Assembly (NCBI RefSeq): GCF_000485595.1
Contig: NW_014577248.1
Span: forward strand, 36,099-89,370
DNA: 53,272 bases
DNA from: Priapulus caudatus
Lineage: Eukaryota; Priapulida; Priapulimorpha; Priapulimorphida; Priapulidae
Reading direction: 5' to 3'
Under the pieces are notes generated by a model that saw only the letters and a program-made list of their open reading frames with translations, did no database searches and was not told where the DNA came from. This document shows positions 34,580-44,033 of the stretch, piece after piece. A program made the position numbers and the translations under genes. Every line of letters starts with the position of its first letter. Position 1 is the first letter of the stretch.

Positions 34580-34730
34580 CTACCGACCCCAAGGTGATGT
34601 GCTGTGTTCCCTGAACTGTGTCGGGCAGGAAGGACTAGCACCGAGCCTACAGTGTGCGTCTTGCCTGTGTCTCTTCCATCCGACCTGCTTGGGAATGATT
34701 GGACACCCTACCGGACCATTCTTGTGCACG
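34580..34730 (+). CDS. PHD-finger exon of the MBD/F-box gene
   Basis: The TTATTTCAG acceptor ends at 34579 and the donor GTACGT starts at 34731. The exon encodes CSLNC, then QCASC, then LFHPTC, then LCT. The next exon supplies KC, completing a Cys4-His-Cys3 set. PHD fingers bind histone tails, often H3 near Lys4. In KDM2A/B and FBXL19 a PHD finger also sits directly before the F-box. Phase: one base completes the codon of the previous exon, and 150 bases follow, ending in phase 0. Confidence 0.85.
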
Positions 34731-34961
34731 GTACGTGTTCCCATGCTTGCTTGTGCTTCTCTAATAACATACATGCACACATACAGACCCACACGTGCAC
34801 ATGCACACACGCACATGCACACACATCTATATTAATATATATATATATATATTAGATAAGAGGCTGGAGTAGCAAGAGAGAGAAATTCAAGATATTGGGA
34901 CAAATAGAGACGTGAATGAAACATTACTAATCTTTAGAAGTGTTTAATCTATTCACTCTAT

Positions 34962-35309
34962 GCAGGGTGCGAAATTAACGGGAGTCCGGAGTCAAATACT
35001 ACCAGAATTACTGTCGGACTCCCTGATTTGACGTATGCAGGAGTCCGTGTGACTCCCTGAAAATTCTGCCATACTATCGAGTTTGTTCCAGAGCACAGCC
35101 TCGTGGAAATACCGTATTTTTTCAGCTAATATCCAAAGAAAATTTGACAGACGTGCAACCGCATGATAAGCACATGCGTTATTGTTAATATCTTTAATTT
35201 TGAACCTCAGACTGCGGACTTCCTCATTTTGCTGCGGACTCCCTCTTTTTGAGGGTAGGGAGTCCAGTCCGTTAGACTCCCGTGTTCAAAAGTTAATTTC
35301 TACCCCTGC
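34962..35309. mobile_element. MITE-like element in the intron between PHD and F-box exons
   Basis: 348 bp with 18-bp terminal inverted repeats, GCAGGGTGCGAAATTAAC on the left and the complement of GCAGGGGTAGAAATTAAC on the right (15 of 18 matching). Internal GGAGTCCG and GACTCCC strings repeat in both orientations. There is no coding capacity. The target-site duplication is unclear, at most TAT. Confidence 0.75.
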
Positions 35310-35374
35310 TATGTATTTCGAATAAAGACGTGCATGCTCGTACACGTTTTGCAAGCATATACTACACATTTCAG

Positions 35375-36016
35375 AAATGTGCGTGCATCATTGCTGGCAC
35401 GAAACCTCTAGGACTGGACATCGGCCAGCACTCCGCTTACCCACCCGGCGCCGACACCCTCTCCTACTCAAACTCCGCCATGCTAGACTACGCGACGTCC
35501 TGGAGCTACGGCCGCGCACCCTGGGAGTACGCGGTGCCCTCCTGGGGCCCAGACGCGTACCACTACGCCGCACCGCCGAACCGCCAGTTCCCGCCGCCTC
35601 CACCGTTAAAGATGGCGCCACACGCCGTCCAGGCGTCGCGCGGAGCGAGATCTCCGCCGGAGGAATACATGGCGGCGCAGCGATTGTTCTACGCGCAAAG
35701 TCACGGCGACGCGTCGCCGCGGCAACCGGAGCGAGGCGTCGCCATCGACATCACGTTCACCGACGTCGCGAGGAAGCGCAGCCCCGTGATCGCCGCGATG
35801 CCCGTCGCCACGGGAACGACGTGGCAGGCGCCGCGGAAGCCGGGGAAGCGTGTGCTGCGTCGCGGGGCGGTCGACCCGGGAGCGTGCGTGATCCAGCGGC
35901 TGCATGCGGGGCTGGAGGTGCTGCCGCTCATCTTCCGGCGGCTGTCGTTCAGCGATCTGATGAGCGCGAGTCGCGTGTGTCGCATCTGGCGTGGCCTCAT
36001 CGACACGCCGACGATG
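35375..36016 (+). CDS. F-box exon of the MBD/F-box gene
   Basis: The acceptor CATTTCAG ends at 35374 and the donor GTACAG starts at 36017; 214 codons in phase 0. It begins KC, finishing the PHD finger. A low-complexity region rich in Tyr, Pro and Ala follows (about residues 15-110), then a basic stretch (KPGKRVLRRG). The last 43 residues form an F-box: LEVLPLIFRRLSFSDL, ASRVCRIWRGL, TPTM. They run into [12 protein letters not shown] of the next exon, the usual F-box to LRR transition. The F-box binds SKP1 and so recruits a CUL1 ubiquitin ligase. GC content is high compared with neighbouring introns. Confidence 0.9.
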
Positions 36017-36313
36017 GTACAGCGCTCGTTTATTTATTAATTAATATTTATTTATTTATTTTAAAAGATGCGCAAAAAATTAACTGGCATAAATTATAAT
36101 TCGATTGACTCGCCGACAATGGTACCATGTTTGATTCTGGCTCGATTGTGTTTTACGTGAATTAATTTATTTTCAAAGGTGCGCTCAAAAAATGAACTAG
36201 CATAAATTATAATTCGATCGACACTCGGACGATGGTACAGTACTCAAGTCTTGCACCTCTGCTCGATTGTGTTTTACATGAATTAATTTTGATCGACGCG
36301 TCGATGATGGTAC
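36000..36313 (+). repeat. Four tandem copies of the F-box exon 3' end and donor
   Basis: The junction GACACGCCGACGATG then GTACAG (36002-36022) is repeated in diverged form near 36110-36125, 36220-36240 and 36293-36313, each followed by GTAC. Between copies lie shared blocks such as CATAAATTATAATTCGAT and CTCGATTGTGTTTTAC. Spacing is roughly 75-110 bp. Confidence 0.8.
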
Positions 36314-36722
36314 ATCGCACTTCCGCTTGTCGTGGCGACTGGCAAATTCCAACCAAGCCGCAAAATCATTTTATCTGCACGAAGGTGCTGTTGTGGTTCG
36401 AGCCAGGAAACGCCGATGCAAATTATATTTCATGCGACTAAAATTATTTTAAAAATGTGCGCATCCTGCCTTCCATCCTAGCCTTCGTCTGGATTCGTGA
36501 ATTTGTTTAAATAAATGTTTAAATTAATTAATTTGCTTGAATTACATTTTGGATTGACGTTTCCCGACTCAAACCACAAGCACCTCCATGCATTATGCAG
36601 TGAAATGATTTTGTGGCTATATTTGATTTTGGCAATCCCATTTGTTATGATATTATTATTGATGTTATTTTATGCAACTTGTTGAACGAATTATTTGTAA
36701 CTGCTGCTTTACACTGTTTCAG

Positions 36723-38210
36723 TGGAAGACTATGGTCTTTCGTGGCTGTGAACGATTCGATTGGAAGGCTGTCACAGAAGTTGGTCGCATATACAACACG
36801 ACACATTTGGTATGCCAGCACGTCAAACGTTTTCTTTTTCTAGAGAGGTGTTTGAAAACGTAATGAATACAAATTCTGATTATATAAATGTGATTAAATG
36901 TAAATAGCTGTTCATTAAAGATTAAAGTTGACAGTGGCAATGTTATTATACTAACTATAGTTTACTGACGATAGGTTTTCTTCTTTTAGCACAATATTTA
37001 AGGAAATTTTATATTGATTATACGATAAGCTGTCTGAATGAGCACTTCATTCTCTAATTGAACTTATTACTTGTCTCTGTCTTATCGATATCCAAATCGT
37101 TGATGACTAAAAACCTTTTTTAGGATCTGAAAGGCTTGAAAAATGTGCCAAAAATTGGTTACGAATCTCCCACCACTAGGTGGCAGCACGTGCTTGATGC
37201 TGTTCAGTTGCTGCCTTCATTGAAGAGGATTACCTTTGGTCAGGTACGTGAGGCTATACAAGAGCTGACCGTTTTTGAAACTTATGAGTACAGGCTATAT
37301 CCATAAAAGTATTTAATATTAAATAAATAAAATTGTTGATACTATATATTGTACGATTATATTTATACTTTATTAGAATAATTACTATAGAGGAATTAAA
37401 TTACTATTATAATAGAATGTAAAAGTCTTTCACGTTGATCCAAACTATTACATTATACCACATATCATTGGTAGGATATAATATGATTTGCAATGCAGGT
37501 GCCAGCGTTCGTGTTGGAAAGAATGGCAGACATTACTGAGCTGGCTGATAGATTGGAGGTGGTATCTGCTGAGTGGATCATAGACACTGTGCCATCGCCA
37601 GAAATGTGGTAAATAATTTACTAGGAGTAATTACGCTACTCTTCTCCTGTATCAGGTGTTGGTTTTTTCACAAATTATTTATGTCCTTCATACTTAATGC
37701 TAAATGCAACAGCTCTGTTCCTGTGTTCTACGCCTACCTTACTACATTGTGCGTGCGTGCGCATGTGTGTGTGTGCGTGCGTGCGCATGTGTGTGTGTGC
37801 GTGCGTGCGCATGTGTGTGTGTGCGTGCGTGCGCATGTGTGTGTGTGCGTGCGTGAGTGCGTACGTGTACGTGTGTGCGTGCGTAAGTGCGTACATGTAC
37901 ATTGTGCGTGCGCGTGTGCACGTACATGTACATTGTGCGTGCGCGTGTGCACGTACGTGCATGTGCGTGCATGTACGTGCGTGCGTCCATGCATGTGCGT
38001 GTGTGCATGCGTATGACATTCACGTATACTTCCTCTGCAGGGATATTGAAGCTGTGATGGACGTGCGTGTGTGCGTGTGTGTGCGTGTGTGTGTGTGTGT
38101 GTGCGTGTGCGTGTGCGTGTGTGCATGTGCATGCGTATGGCATTCACGTATCCTTCCTCTGCAGGGATATTGAAGCTGTGATGGACGTGCGTGCGTGCGT
38201 GCGTGCGTGC

Positions 38211-38258
<48 letters not shown>

Positions 38259-38360
38259 GCGTGTGTGCATGTGCATGCGTATGACATTCACGTATCCTTC
38301 CTCTGCAGGGATATTGAAGCTGTGATGGACGTGCGTGCGTGCGTGCGTGTGTGTACGTGG

Positions 38361-38408
<48 letters not shown>

Positions 38409-38479
38409 CCGTGCTTATGACATTCACATTGTCACGTATCCTTCCTCTACACTACAGGGATATTGAAGCTGTGATGGAC

Positions 38480-38510
<31 letters not shown>

Positions 38511-38644
38511 TGCGTGTGTGTGTCTGTGTGTGTGTGTACGTGAGTGTGTGTGTGTGCGTGTGTGTGTGTGCGTCCGTGCTTATGACATTCACATTGTCAC
38601 GTATCCTTCCTCTACACTACAGGGATATTGAAGCTGTGATGGAC

Positions 38645-38677
<33 letters not shown>

Positions 38678-38975
38678 TGCGTGTGTGTGTCTGTGTGTGT
38701 GTGTGTACGTGAGTGTGTGTGTGTGCGTGTGTGTGTGTGCGTCCGTGCTTATGACATTCACATTGTCACGTATCCTTCCTCTACACTACAGGGATATTGA
38801 AGCTGTGATGGACGTGTGTGTGTGTGTGTGTGTGTATGTGTGTGCGTGTGTGTGTCTGTGTGTGTGTGTGTACGTGAGTGTGTGTGTGTGCGTGTGTGTG
38901 TGTGCGTCCGTGCTTATGACATTCACATTGTCACGTATCCTTCCTCTACACTACAGGGATATTGAAGCTGTGATG

Positions 38976-39013
<38 letters not shown>

Positions 39014-39146
39014 TGCGTGTGTGTGTCTGTGTGTGTGTGTGTACGTGAGTGTGTGTGTGTGCGTGTGTGTGTGTGCGTCCGTGCTTATGACATTCACATT
39101 GTCACGTATCCTTCCTCTACACTACAGGGATATTGAAGCTGTGATG

Positions 39147-39184
<38 letters not shown>

Positions 39185-42100
39185 TGCGTGTGTGTGTCTG
39201 TGTGTGTGTGTGTACGTGAGTGTGTGTGTGTGCGTGTGTGTGTGTGCGTCCGTGCTTATGACATTCACATTGTCACGTATCCTTCCTCTACACTACAGGG
39301 ATATTGAAGCTGTGATGGACGTGTGTGTGTGTGTGTGTGTGTGTGTNNNNNNNNNNGCGTGTATGTGAAAACATTTGGGACTAACAGGGTTTACTAGAAT
39401 CCCACCACTCCACCACAGAGTCACCGCAGTAGACGTTAGATGAGCGCTGTCGCTCCGCGGCACTTGTTGGTATGTGAATGAATAAGGACTTGCCCCAAGA
39501 CATATCACAGGGGTTTTGGTATTTCTTAAAAATTATGCAAATTAGGTAGATTTTGGCAGTTTCACTATGCATTTCATTGTCTGCCTACGGTCACCAATAA
39601 CTCAAGAACCGTTTGACCCACATGTTTCAAATTGCATATATTGTTACTCCTATTTTGGAGCATGACAGTCGACCTACTTTCGAGCCAAGCCCACTTTTTG
39701 GCAAAAATGAAAATGGCGATATAGATTCATTCGACTTTGTTAAATTTACCTATTTACCTACCTACCTACCTACCTACCTACCTAATCATACTTATGTGTA
39801 ATATTGTGTTTTAGATTCTTCGTTACAGTAATTTGACTGGAATTGTTTATTGCTTTTACTTGCGCGATAATCGAAAACCAAAATGGCGATCATTTAGGCG
39901 TAGCGCCATCTCTCGCCCAGATTTCAGACTTTCAGATCTGAAACATTTATTTTCGCATCAGAACTAACCCTGAAACAAAACAGTGAAATTTCTATTAGTA
40001 TAAAACATTATAACAGTATATATATGAGTAAGGACATTTGATAACATTTCGGTCCGTCATAAATGAAACACTTACCAAATTTTAAATATCATCTCCTTCT
40101 TCTATCACACCCACGGTGAGCTATAGTGTCATTGACACTTTCATTAAACCAATCGTGATCCCTTTTCATGTGTTATTTCATTGAATTTTACCCGTTTTTA
40201 TCTCATCTGACATAGTCAGATGCAGCTTGTAGAATCGCATGATTGTGCGTCCGTCCGTCCGTGCGTCCGTCAACAGTTGGGCACAAATCTAAACGGCTCG
40301 ACGTATGGATTCGAAAGTCAGGACGTAGGGGGGTAATCCAAAAACGAGTTGGGATGTCAAAGCTGGGGGTCAAAGGTCAAGAGGTGTAAAAGAAGGGGGA
40401 ACATTCCCTCCTTTTTATTTTTTAGATTTTTTATTAATTACCTGTTTTTCTGTATTTTTCTATCTTTATCCTTTTAACTATTTTTTCCCAATTAACACGA
40501 ATATTTACATGATTTATTTACAAAAATTTAATAACAACAAATGATTTTTACAATTAATATTTTTTTTTTAATAGGGTTAGGGTCACAATGCACCATAAAA
40601 CAGGAGTTTCAGGCATGCTATTTGTATCAACCAATGGGATTTGGGAGGTATGCAGAATGCAGAAGGTTGCTGAAATGATGTGTACGCAACTGCGTATCTG
40701 CATATCTGCGCCTAACAAATGTGTCACTACGCACGACTAAAATTTTACGTTCATAACCGTAGCAACACACCTCAGATGAGCCCAGATGCCACATGTATGC
40801 TAATAGATGAAATGTCGGTGTTTATCTATTTCTTGTAGTCGATGACGACGTTACAGGAAGTGCCTAAGGAGGAGTTCCAGTTTCTGGCTGGCATGGACAG
40901 TCTAGTGACGCTGGAACTTGGTGATTGTAAGACGTGGAACAAGGAGGTATGGTTGCAGCTTGTTATGTAGTATCGAATTAAAAACATTGTGGTAAATAAA
41001 ATTAGTAATTAATAATATGACAAATGGGTTTTTAGCTCACATTGACATCGTCAAGATGAGCTATTGCCATGGGGTGTCGTCCGTCGTACGTCCGTTCATC
41101 CGTCAACATTTGGCTACGTTCAACGATAACTTGAGAACCGTTTGACCCACATGTTTCAAATTGCATACAGTTGTTACTCCTATGCGAGGGATTTGAATGT
41201 CCTATTTTGGAGCACGCCAGTCGACCTACTTTCGAGCCACGCCCACTTTTTGGCAAAAATGTAAATGGTCATAAGTCAGTTCATTTTTGGTATGTGAATG
41301 AATAAGGACTGGCCCCAAGACATATCACAGGGGTTTTGGTATTTCTTAAAAATTATGCAAATTAGGTAGATTTTGGCAGTTTCACTAATCACTATGCATT
41401 TCAGTGTCTGGCTACGGTCAACAATAACTCAAGAATCGCTTGACCAACATGTTTCAAATTGCATACAGTTGTTACTCCTATGGGATTACTTAGGGTTTTA
41501 ACGTCCTATTTTGGAGCACGCCAGTCAGTCAGTTTGGCAAAAATGAAAATGGCTATCTAGATTCATTCGACTTTGTTAAATTTACCCACCTACCTACCTA
41601 CCTACCTACCTACCTACATATCAACCTACCTACCTACATGCATGACTACCTGTCTTTCTGTCTACCTACCTGTCTTTCTATCTACCTCTCTACATATCAA
41701 CCTACCTACCTACCTACCTAATCATACCTACGTGTAATATTGTGTTTTAGATTCTTCGTTACAGTAATTTGACTGGAATAGTTTATTCCTTTTATTTGCA
41801 CGATAATCGAAAACAAAAATAGCGATCATTTAGGCGTATCACCATCTCTAGCCCAGATTTCAGACTTTCAGATCTGAAACATATATTTTCGCATCAGAAC
41901 TAACCCTGAAACAAAACAGTGAAATTTCTATTAGTATAAAACGGGGAGTAAGGACATTTAATAACATTTCGGTCCGTCATAAATGAAACACTTACCAAAT
42001 TTTAAATATCATCTCCCTCTTCTATCACATCCACAGAGAGTTATAGTGTCATTGACACTTTTATTAAACCAATCGTGATCTCTTTTCATGTGTTATTTCA

Positions 42101-43640
42101 TTGAATTTTACCCGTTTTTAGCTCATCTGACATAGTCAGCATGCAGCTTGTAGAATCGCATGATTGTGCGTCCGTGCGTCCGTCAACAGTTGGGCACAAA
42201 TCTAAACGGCTCGACGTACGGATTCGAAAGTCAGGACGTAGGGGGTTAATCTGAAAACTAGTTGGGATGTCGAAGCTGGGGGTCAAAGGTCAAAGGTCAA
42301 GAGGTGTAAAAGAAGGGGGAACATTCCCTCCTTTTTATTTTTTCGATTTTTTATTATTTACGTGTTTTTCTGTATTTTTCTATCTTTATCCATTTAACTA
42401 TTTTTTCCCAATTAACACGAATATTTACATGATTTATTTACAACAATTTAATAACAACAAATAATTTTTACAATATTTTTTTTATTTATTTTTAATAGGG
42501 TTAGGGTTAGGGTCACAAATACAATGCACCATAAAACAGGAGTTTCAGGCACACTATTTGTATCAACCAATGTGATTTGGGAGGTATGCAGAATGCAGAA
42601 GGTTGCTGAAATGATGTGTACACAACTGCGTATCTGCATATCTGCGCCTAACAAATGTGTCACTACGCACGACTAAAAGTTTACGTTCATAACCGTAGCA
42701 ACACACCTCAGATGAGCCCAGACGCTCTGCGGCTCTTGTTTCATGCCAGTTCTTTAATTGTATTGTTCAGTCGTGTATGTTTGGTTAGAAGCTATGTGTC
42801 TATAGGCTTGTATAGCTACACTCATTTTTAACTTGCGCAACTTGTTCCAGACGTACGCGCACCTCGGTCAGTTGTCAGGGCTGAGGCATCTACGCCTGGA
42901 GCACGGGGGAACCGTTCCTGATACAGGGCTGGCCGATGCCATCGCTAACATGACTAGGTGAGGTGATGTGAGGCACGGCTGTCACACTGCATTACTGCAA
43001 AACTCGCGCTGTCTACCGTTGATCCTATCAATTCTTGACACTGTTTCAAGAAATGGGGTCGAACTTTCTATCTTCTTGAAGTAAAAAGCCTTGTTATATT
43101 GTTCCTTGAACACTTAGGCCGGGTGATCATATCAACTTTTGACAACTTTTTACGAAATGGGGCCTAACCTCATACTCTTGAAGTAAAAAGATTTGTTATA
43201 TATTTGTTAATATATTGTGCCTTAAGAACTTAGACCGGGTACATTTTTCTAAACATTAAGATATAGCTATTCCTGGCCTGCAATAAAATGTTTGTTTGCT
43301 GTACAGTAATCTATACTCTGTATAGTTCGCGGTGGTTTAATTTTCGCAAATTTCGCGAATGCGTCCCCGACCGAAAATCACGCGAATAATTCATACCGAA
43401 TAATACCGAATAATTCATAATTCACCGACCGCGAAATTAACAACTCGCAAAATTGTCCGTCAACTCTGAATTCGCGAAAAATATGGCATATAGAGTAAGT
43501 TAGATAGAGGCATTTGCTGGCTTGCTTGCAGGTTGGAACATCTGGAGCTCATCATGTTCACAGTGGCAGATACGCTCGCTGGCTCGTTGCATCAGCTCAG
43601 ATATCTGCACACGCTCACAATCTGGCCCGACGTCCAACAG
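36723..43640 (+). CDS. Leucine-rich-repeat exons of the MBD/F-box gene
   Basis: Exons 36723-36809, 37124-37243, 37499-37608, one 22-nt microexon (first copy 38041-38062), 40839-40946, 42851-42957 and 43532-43640 join in one frame with GT-AG borders. Most are 87-120 bases and hold about one repeat each. LRR-like strings include [58 protein letters not shown] and YLHTLTIW. In F-box proteins such repeats bind the substrate to be ubiquitinated. Without exactly one copy of the microexon the frame closes. Two large near-identical repeats flank exon 40839-40946. Function beyond substrate binding cannot be read from sequence. Confidence 0.87.
37748..38030. repeat. TG/CG repeat upstream of the microexon array
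   Basis: Units of GTGCGTGCGCATGTGTGTGT, then CGTACATGTACATTGTGCGT variants, leading into the first microexon acceptor at 38040. Confidence 0.92.
38041..39346 (+). repeat. Nine-copy array of a 22-nt microexon with both splice sites
   Basis: The sequence GGATATTGAAGCTGTGATGG+AC occurs nine times, at 38041, 38165, 38309, 38458, 38623, 38792, 38957, 39128 and 39299, every time without change. Copies 1-3 follow CTTCCTCTGCAG and precede GTGCGTG. Copies 4-9 follow CCTCTACACTACAG and precede GTGTGTG. Between them lie TG/CG repeats, and spacing is 124-171 bp. Each copy is therefore a complete potential exon. One copy encodes DIEAVMD after completing a Trp codon and joins exon 37499-37608 to 40839-40946 in frame. 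The array ends in a 10-N gap (39347-39356). Confidence 0.88.
39347..39356. other. 10-N assembly gap
   Basis: Ten undetermined bases inside the TG repeat after the ninth microexon copy. The true number of copies is therefore not known. Confidence 0.99.
39471..40790 (+). repeat. Dispersed repeat, copy 1 (upstream of exon 40839)
   Basis: Near-identical to 41289-42720 along its length. Shared blocks run from GGTATGTGAATGAATAAGGA, through CAAGACATATCACAGGGG, the TACC run, CAGATCTGAAACAT, AGCTCATCTGACATAGTCAG, GTGCGTCCGTC and a GGGTTAGGGTCACAA segment, to CACACCTCAGATGAGCCCAG. It is direct in orientation. No coding capacity. Related pieces occur at 420-972 and 16795-17010. Confidence 0.9.
41032..42720 (+). 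repeat. Dispersed repeat, copy 2, with an extra 5' part
   Basis: 41289-42720 matches copy 1. 41032-41288 is an additional portion starting TTTTTAGCTCACATTGACATC and containing GAGCTATTGCCATGGGGTGT, which also forms one end of the copy at 420-972. The internal TACC/TGTC tetranucleotide run (41580-41722) is longer than in copy 1. The minus-strand frame 41256-41032 is part of the repeat and is not a gene. Confidence 0.9.
43025..43245. repeat. Two-copy intronic tandem repeat, about 110-bp unit
   Basis: ATCAANTCTTGACA, AAGAAATGGGG, TCTTGAAGTAAAAAG, TTGTTATAT, TTAGGCCGGGT-type blocks recur in the same order, near 43028 and 43133. Confidence 0.8.
43318..43490. repeat. Dispersed repeat rich in TTCGCGAA motifs
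   Basis: Contains TTTTCGCAAATTTCGCGAAT, a repeated ACCGAATAATTCATA, and a closing GAATTCGCGAAAAATATGGC. Many pieces are self-complementary, as in small non-autonomous elements. It lies in the intron before exon 43532. Confidence 0.55.
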
Positions 43641-44033
43641 GTACAGCAACTTGAATCTTTGTGATTTAGAAAGAGAGCGAGGGGCGGAGAGAGATAGAGA
43701 GTGATTCAGAGATAGAGAGAGACAGGAAGAATAAGAGAGATACTTGTATCTGATATTATTATATTAATGTATATCTAATTTAGTGATCCTACTTAAATGT
43801 TAATGTGTCCCTTAAAAAAGTTGACTGGATCATAGTATGTTGGGTAGATACGACAGATTAAGACAAATACCTGAAATAACTCGAGAGAATGTCAATACTC
43901 CAATTGCTAGGATAGAAATTGCACATGTAATAGCATATGTAATTTTTAATCAAAACTGTGCATTGTTTTATTACTTTTTTACTGTTGCTATTTTTTTGAT
44001 TTTGTTAATTTTACATTTTATTTTTTTCGGCAG

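Noticed and set aside
38041-39346. Regularly spaced identical repeats resembling a CRISPR array
   Set aside because: The sequence is an animal genome, spacers are TG repeats instead of unique sequence, and the repeat unit carries splice sites and codons.
38649-39368. 239-codon plus-strand frame of Val and Cys with repeated [21 protein letters not shown] blocks
   Set aside because: It is a read-through of the microexon minisatellite, and the Val-Cys runs are translated GTGTGT repeats. Only the 22-nt units have coding support.
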